Made by a program: the position numbers and the translations under genes
Notes under the pieces: generated by a model
The model's input: the letters and a program-made list of their open reading frames with translations, nothing else
Database searches by the model: none
Told to the model about the DNA's origin: nothing
NCBI GenBank assembly: GCA_032718475.1
Contig: JAUCBJ010005021.1
Coordinates: 16,451-80,450, forward strand
Direction: 5' to 3'
Source of the DNA: Nemertoderma westbladi
Lineage: Eukaryota; Xenacoelomorpha; Nemertodermatida; Nemertodermatidae
Length of the DNA: 64,000 nt
Shown here: in pieces, positions 59,001 to 64,000 of the stretch
Layout: every line of letters starts with the position of its first letter
Position numbering within the stretch: position 1 is the stretch's first letter

Positions 59001-59126
59001 TCACCCCCCTTCGCAGTTGGTGACCTCGCTACAGGCGGTTGTTATGGTAATATTGATTCTGTTGTTGAAGATTTTAAGATATTAGGCAACGGAATCGTTG
59101 ATAGGGTGGAATTAAATAAGTGTTAA
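56040..59126 (+). CDS. NOL6: NOL6/Nrap, nucleolar small-subunit processome protein
   Basis: NOL6 (yeast Utp22) belongs to the UTP-C part of the small-subunit processome and acts in nucleolar pre-18S rRNA processing. This 1028-codon frame is uninterrupted and covers the family from near the N-terminus to the C-terminus (human protein about 1146 residues). Seen in it: a basic N-terminal stretch (KKRRAVIAKKRKISK, residues 15-29); the first nucleotidyltransferase-like Nrap domain (FGSFPLRLSIKPTQVDLML from 134; RYFRKRAVYLTVIAFHL from 168); PRYNAAILRDL and VVLLKVWLRQR; the later VNFNAELTSEEI; and the conserved end, FRPDYSMYDALVWL and HGGRVVGVVW (about 968). The first ATG was chosen; another is at codon 4. 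The middle (about 57400-58400) is very GC-rich and loop-like, unlike the flanks. No introns are visible, which is unusual for an animal NOL6. An ATTAAA lies about 60 bp after the stop. Confidence 0.9.
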   Translation: MATMLKRKGISINSKKRRAVIAKKRKISKMSHQPESTESSLFLVDEDSIESSLFELKANELITEVVPSDNQTEEIGKMIKKIELCLQNIPVIEKSDLSAYESFLPDTTKPPFSMEPANESTWFIFQPPIQVTQFGSFPLRLSIKPTQVDLMLTLPHKLFQKSDINNFRYFRKRAVYLTVIAFHLKQSRLFNSVNFSWHHGNRLKPILVCTAADYSVIIHARPPPGHHIRESRLPPSRCNVSACWAGVTADTPGSPGENPQTPRYNAAILRDLLAPSVPVSIATAASRCVVLLKVWLRQRRLQSSFSGFSISMFVVYLFKIKLLNPSMGLQIMFGRVLESLIEIDFYSGISLGLTSDALPSVEDHKLVSQVVFLDETGYINYLSDVTKQQLELLRHEAAVSLSSMRDVAVDSFRTLFLSPLLDYCRFDDVIHMTEVTSLRRWDTEGCGDAVRRFVAELIIDALGDRLMAMDVWETEPDGLAVGLVFNPSEADRPIDIGPAADAPGAEEFRRFWGDKAELRRFADGGVREAVLWTSDVEPNLVPSRIARYALRLHGGAAPRSTFSRCGVLSAVLPPADSRLLESFNLLDSRIRGLDLPLRVVAVRPTGAALRGTAPTPPLPREGRGGRRPGAVRVPRWATGALSAPWCPSQPVVCSLQSSGQWPDSSPAVLRVKAALYARLGAALGTAPLCSAPLPDCLRVYQDGFLFRVTVSNPTDKLSRTPRTLLPELSTRLHALGPVYATSARLAARWLSCQLVPTVPAVVDLLAATPYLHPWPYRTPGTPLAGFLRFLHLLANHEWLKEPLIVNFNAELTSEEINTAVQRVYAARDEFPPLVVISPCDVTGAVLTRDWPDRLILQRIVSLSRVAFETLSRQLGDPSVRGVSEFKRIFRPDYSMYDALVWLNSSGLVRGREALDRVRRPLPAPPGSPLPALRGSTGLPVIDFDPLQLFLSDLRSTFSDVAKFFADLHGGRVVGVVWLPEFRDRCNVSPPFAVGDLATGGCYGNIDSVVEDFKILGNGIVDRVELNKC

Positions 59127-59734
59127 TTGATTAATTAATTAGGAAGAAAAATCGTCTATAATTATGATTAACGCTAATTTGTTGGATTATTAAACGCGAT
59201 CGCTGGTTTATATTTGTTTTCAATTTGAGTAAGTAATTTAGGACCCCATTGAGTCGGAGTAATATTTATTAATTAAACTTATTAATTTGACTAATGTTCC
59301 ATTTTATGAGCGCATTACACTGATCGTGGGATTATCACTTTCAATTTTATATCTCAAACCAGTGAAAATTAGTATTTTTAGTATTTTTAGTAACTAAGAT
59401 TATAACAATAGCAACGTACTTATGGATGCTTTTTGCTACGGTAGGCAGTCCGCACACGGTTTCCCATTTACATTTCTTATCAAAAAAAGAATCATTTTTT
59501 TGTATCAAAAAATAATCCTTTTTTTAGAAACATGTCGAAAACATCAAGCTGACAAAAAATCTGAAATGTTAGAGGTTCCACAGCACGAGTAGAAGCATTG
59601 ATGCTGAGAATCAGTTGGAGATTTTATTTCAGATGTTAATATTTAGGTTTGGAGGAATCTAGACTCCCTTTAAATCTGTCTGTATGTCTTTCGGTCTGTC
59701 AAAAAATAAGGAAGCATACCACAAATGTAAAATT
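59127..59734. other. Intergenic DNA downstream of NOL6
   Basis: AT-rich. It carries a candidate ATTAAA poly(A) signal near 59187 and no poly(A) tract of retrocopy type. From about 59627 it enters the first copy of a repeat that resumes at about 60612. Confidence 0.5.
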
Positions 59735-60600
59735 CTCCCAATAAGGGACAATACGATACGATGCGAAAACGGATTTTCGTATTCGTACCATAAAAATTAA
59801 CTTCGTATCGTATAATACGAATAAATATTTTTCGTATTTTCGTATCTTATTATTTTGTAAATATTAATGTTTTTAACAGTCAAACCAAAGAACAACACTC
59901 ACTTATTTATTTACATATATTCACGCAAAATTGGTGTATAAATTATTGTAGATTACAGCATACAGTTTTATTATGTCAATAAAACGTGTAAGACAGGATA
60001 ATCGTTAATCAGATTGTAATTAACTGTAGAATAATGATAAAAATACCACTGAAATATAATCTAATTACAGTTTAAATAAAGTTTTTAGGATAACTAATCG
60101 CGCCTACAAAAGATATTGATGTTATGATAAACTACAAGGCATTAGTGAGAAATTGAAAAGTGAAAAATTGAAATTTTGAATTTTATTCCATATTGGTACA
60201 TCAAATTTATTGCATAAATAACGGTAGTATGTAAGCCTAGGTAGGTGGTACATCAATACTGTATGCATAGCATAAAGTGGCATGGTAAAATAAAAATATG
60301 TTAACGCCTACTATTGGGTCGTGTTGCACAACGTCCATATGGATGTTGTAGCCAGAAACATTGAAATAATAAATATTTGCCTATTATATAGAGATTTATA
60401 TGATTTTCTAAGTGTAAGTAATACTAAATACAATCCATATATTTTATAAATTCTTAGGTAAAATACGATACGAAAAAAATACGAAACTTTTTTCGTATCG
60501 TATCGAATTTCTCAAAATTGCATTTGTATCGTATCGTATCATGAAAAATTGGTTCGTATCGTATCGTATTATCGTATCGTATCCTGTCCCTGCTCCCAAT
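59735..60600. mobile_element. 850-bp hAT-like non-autonomous transposon
   Basis: The target duplication CTCCCAAT is at 59735-59742 and 60593-60600. The right end, on the opposite strand, starts CAGGGACAGGATACGATACG. The left end starts AAGGGACAATACGATACG. A CAGGG terminus with an 8-bp duplication is typical of hAT. Subterminal regions are full of CGTATCGTAT words. The interior is AT-rich without coding capacity. Confidence 0.8.
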
Positions 60601-60611
60601 ATGGGCTTTTG

Positions 60612-60880
60612 GGGTCGGTGATTCCATTTCAGATGTTAATATTCCGGTTTGGAGGAATCTAGACTGCCTTTAAATCTTTCTGTATGTCTGTCGGTCTTTC
60701 TGTCCGCCTGTCTGTCAAAAAATAAGGTAGCATACCACAAAGTAAAGTTATCGCTATATGTGTTTTTATGGTCGGTGCTTTCATTTCTGATGTTAATGCA
60801 GTATGTGTATTCACGGTTGATGAAATCTAGACTACCTTTGTTCTACTGACAGATATACAGACAGACAAACGGACAGACAG
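60612..60880. repeat. Diverged direct repeats shared with 59627-59735
   Basis: TTTCAGATGTTAATATT, GGTTTGGAGGAATCTAGACT and CAAAAAATAAGG recur on both sides of the hAT-like element. A third, weaker copy starts near 60780. The unit is about 150 bp. It includes CTGTCTGTATGTC-type runs. Confidence 0.7.
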
Positions 60881-61054
60881 ACAATTTAAATGACATTTAA
60901 TGTAAAAACGGACATCAGAAATGAAATCTCTGACTAAGAAACCCCCTATACCGAAAATTATAATTAGGTACTGGCCTTTCTTATTTTTTTGACGGACAGA
61001 AAAACCGACAGATACTTACACTGCCATACAGACAACTACTGGTGGTGCCATATT

Positions 61055-62492
61055 TTAACCCTATTACCACTGGGGGGGGGGCCGAATCGGCCCCTTCCTA
61101 GTTTTTAGTTGCTGTAACTATGCAACCACATTACGTACCGGCCTAATTTTTTGTGAGAATTAGCCAAATTTAATGCCGCATCTTTTGCAAAAAACGACGT
61201 TGCAATTGGATTTCTACTTTTCGATGTGGGTGCCACCTCAAAATTTGGTCTCCAGCACCAAATTTTTTGAAATTTTCGAATTTTACAAAGTCATTCGTGA
61301 TTTAGTAATCATTTATGTTTGGGCTATTTTTATTTATTTTTATTGGTTTGGATCACTCTAATGCTCTATACATGTATGTAAGTGTAGTGGTACGTCATTT
61401 TTGGAGCACCAAAATTAGGGCGTGGCACTTCAAATTTTGAAAAATACGAGATTCGGAAAATACACTAAAGTTTTGATTTGCAAAGCATTTTTATAGGTTT
61501 TCTGGAGCGCTGAATCGATTGAAAGTAATATAGAAGCCTGAGGGCTTAGTGGTTCGCCATTTTTGGTGCACCAAAATTAGGGCGTGGCACTTCAAATTTT
61601 GAAAAATACAAGATTCGGAAAATTCACTAAAGTTTTGATTTCAAATTAATTTTATAGGTTTTCTGGAGCGCTGAATCGATTGAAAGTAATATAGAAGCCT
61701 CAAATCCTTTGTGTACGAAATTTTCGGTGCACCAAAATTAGGGCGTGGCACTTCAAATTTTCAAAATTACTTTATTCGGAAAAAAACACTAAAGTTTTGA
61801 TTTCAAAAAATGGCTAACTTCTAAGTCTTCAGGCTTCTATATTACTTTCAATCGATTCAGCGGTCTGGAAAACCTATATAAATTCGTTAAAATTTCAATT
61901 TTGGTTTATTTTCCGAATCTCGTATTTTTCAAAATTTGAAGTGCCACGCCCTAATTTTGGTGCACCAAAAATGGCGAACCACTCAGTCTTCAGGCTTCTA
62001 TATTACTTTCAATCGATTCAGCGGCCCAGAAAACCCATAAAGATGCGTTGAAATAAAAAAATTAGGGGCATTTTCTGAATATCTAATTTTTCAAAATTTG
62101 AAGTGCCACGCCCACTTCTTAGGTGCACGAAAAATAGCATCCACTTCAATTTTTGGAAGTGGAATATAATCACATTCGATTCAGCGTCTTGAAAAACCTA
62201 CTAAATCTAGCCAACACTGCCACACTATTAGTTTTTAGAAAACGAAAAATTTTGTAATTTTGTCCTGGGACTACTTTTATTTTTCATCAAAATTATGAGT
62301 CCCTGCTTATGAAATTTTAACTTTTTAAGGTTTGGTAGTGTTCATCTATAGTTGTTTCACCAACAGCCCAAATTTTGTAGGATTTCATTGGACGACTACA
62401 AAAATATAGTGGGTGGGCCGAATCGCCCCCCCCCCCCCCCCCCCCCCCCAGTGGTGCTAATGGTCAAAACACCCCAGTGGTAATAGGGTTAA
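61055..62492. mobile_element. TTAA-flanked foldback DNA transposon with internal inverted arrays
   Basis: TTAA is at 61055-61058 and 62489-62492. The terminal inverted repeats read CCCTATTACCACTGGGG from each end. Next to them are a 10-G run at the left, a C run of over 20 at 62427-62449, and the palindrome GGGCCGAATCGGCCC, present in part at both ends. The interior has a 161-bp unit (CACCAAAATTAGGGCGTGGC) three times direct (about 61389, 61550, 61711) and then twice inverted (to about 61983 and 62142). The whole could fold into one long hairpin. No transposase is encoded. The ends resemble those of the element at 11.6-12.8 kb. Confidence 0.8.
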
Positions 62493-63489
62493 AGGTTTCG
62501 ATTTCTGTAATCTACGAAACATTTTGACCTTGATTTAATAAAAAAAATTTGATAAAAAAGTTTTTTCGTAAAAATTTGCAGGGTACCATGTCCCCTTAAG
62601 TCAATTTAGCCATTTGCAGTCCAGTAAATGATATAGGTAACGTACAGTAGTACAGTATGATTTACTGAAGGTGTTTTTTTTTTAAATAACAACTTTTTTG
62701 AAAAGGTTTAATTTGCCATAGATAGATGGTACTGATCGATTTTTTTCATAAGTTTGTTCGCGAGATACTAATTGGTATACCCCTATGAATTTTAGCCCGA
62801 AAAATAAACAGATCCAGAAAAATTTTCAAAAATGTATAGCCTCATTTTCATTTTTATCGGTTGATACCCATTTAATAATGCGAAAAATAAAGTTGAATTT
62901 CTGTTATAATTAGTCAATCTTTTAAGATTAATTTCTTAATAACCTATTTAGCTGTTGCCTCGATTGCAGTATACCAAAATGTAGATTTTTTTATGTAGAA
63001 TTCAAAGATACGTATCAGAGTCACCCCTGAGTAAACTGTAGTGAGTACAATATGGATACCAAAGTATCAAAGTAGCCCCAATAGATGGGGCGAGGTCGAT
63101 AATCATTTGGAGGGGAATATCTCAGAAGCAATAACCTCAATGGTTTCGTTCCTAATATAAATGTAGCCAAATAGCCATTTGGTAATCCTTTGGCCATTCC
63201 AAGGTGTTAATGTTATGGCAACGCAATTAAAATTACGAAAGAACGCAAAAAACTATCGAAGTCACCCCGGTTGACGGTAAACAATCTTACACTCACACAT
63301 AAAACGATTAGTCCTAAAGTACAGCCACACTAACTCCCAAGGGTTAACACTATCCAACCCTTTCTTTACTCCCCCAGCAGAACCCAGGTTCCCATTTATT
63401 GTACCGCTTGTTTGTGTGAGCACTCATGTACAACGTGTTTTAGGGTAAAGGGGTTAAAGAAAGGACTATAGTATACATTTTTACAGCCT
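62493..63489. other. Intergenic DNA, nothing recognised
   Basis: AT-rich, with no reading frame or repeat of note. Confidence 0.4.
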
Positions 63490-63566
63490 TTAGTTGGATT
63501 TGAACCTGCGCCGCCTAACACGATTGTGAAGCAGATCAGGCGCTGTATCCACTCGGGATACTGCGA
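63490..63566 (-). repeat. tRNA-derived SINE head (Ser/Leu-like)
   Basis: On the minus strand TATCCCGAGTGGATACAGCG (A box, 63549-63560 region) and a perfect B-box match GGTTCAAATCC (63496-63506) are about 45 bp apart. The intervening GCGCCTGATCTGC...GGCGGCGC resembles a long-variable-arm tRNA. Stems are imperfect, so a SINE or pseudogene is likelier than a working tRNA. Confidence 0.5.
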
Positions 63567-63915
63567 CACGAAATATGGTAGGTATGCTTGCTATGTACTT
63601 CTTACACTTGCATGTATAAGAACTGATGGAGGAGTGCTCAAAACGTGTTGTGAAAGTTTATTGTTTCTAAGTTTTCGATTGATTACTTTGCAGTATTCTG
63701 CCTATATGCAAGAACAACATAGGCCCTGCAGCATTTCGCTCCGAAAGCGTATGTTTAAGAAGTTTTGAGTACAAGAAGATCTACTATATTTCGCAGCACA
63801 TACTGGTTTTGCCAGCACGAATGCACAGAGTTTATAGGGAAATAAAAGTAAAAGGTTATAATAGCTGTATACGGGTTGGTACACCTAATTGTTGGTCACA
63901 CTTATGTAGTAAAAG

Positions 63916-63945
63916 CAAGGACTACTGAAGCTTCAGTAGTCCTTG
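63916..63945. repeat. 30-bp perfect palindrome
   Basis: The half-site CAAGGACTACTGAAG is followed immediately by its exact reverse complement, without a spacer. Confidence 0.9.
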
Positions 63946-64000
63946 AGTAAAAGACAGTGCGTGAACTGACTATTTACTTCTGTGAGCGAATTAGCATATC

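Noticed and set aside
56040-59126. NOL6 as a recent processed retrocopy
   Set aside because: No poly(A) tract or flanking target duplication was seen. The intronless state alone is not proof, so it is kept as an open question.

Overview
The window looks like nuclear DNA of an animal, most likely a marine invertebrate. It is AT-rich, sparse in genes and dense in eukaryotic mobile elements: BEL/Pao LTR retrotransposons, non-LTR LINEs, DNA transposons with 8-bp or TTAA target duplications, tRNA-derived SINE heads and satellites. The one recognisable host gene is animal-like. I cannot name the species from the sequence. Only one ordinary cellular gene is well supported: an uninterrupted 1028-codon NOL6/Nrap gene (ribosome biogenesis) at 56040-59126, set in a locally very GC-rich stretch.

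Layout. 1-1.3 kb: two fragments of LINE endonuclease on the minus strand. 1.3-19 kb: mostly non-coding, with a foldback element (6323-7233), SINE-like pieces, a TTAA-flanked element (11.6-12.8 kb), hairpins and a LINE tail. 19163-34796: one 15.6-kb BEL/Pao retrotransposon with about 1.15-kb LTRs and a perfect 5-bp target duplication. Its gag-pol is broken by four stops, a frameshift, a probable deletion at the gag/protease junction and a nested LINE. It also carries an unusual third coding region downstream of pol. It sits inside a 109-codon minus-strand reading frame. 35.9-38.1 kb: fragments of other BEL/Pao pol genes and a LINE tail. 39.2-47.9 kb: a satellite of 21-bp half-units (42-bp dimers) with higher-order repeats, including a 1617-bp tandem duplication. 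48.26-49.80 kb: a 5'-truncated LINE with a 12-bp target duplication. 50.2-52.4 kb: an inverted repeat, an 82-bp MITE and an 11-copy array of a 66-bp minisatellite that recurs elsewhere in both orientations. 52.77-55.63 kb: a 2.84-kb DNA transposon with 18-bp terminal inverted repeats and an 8-bp target duplication, containing a dead LINE piece. 56.0-59.1 kb: NOL6. 59.7-62.5 kb: an 850-bp hAT-like element and a second TTAA-flanked foldback element. The last 1.5 kb holds a SINE head and a 30-bp perfect palindrome.

The coding regions do not form a common pathway. NOL6 would act in nucleolar pre-rRNA processing; everything else recognisable is mobile-element protein, nearly all of it visibly inactivated. 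The most unusual material is the third coding region of the large BEL element, the satellite's higher-order organisation, the 66-bp dispersed minisatellite, and the foldback elements whose ends carry long G/C runs.
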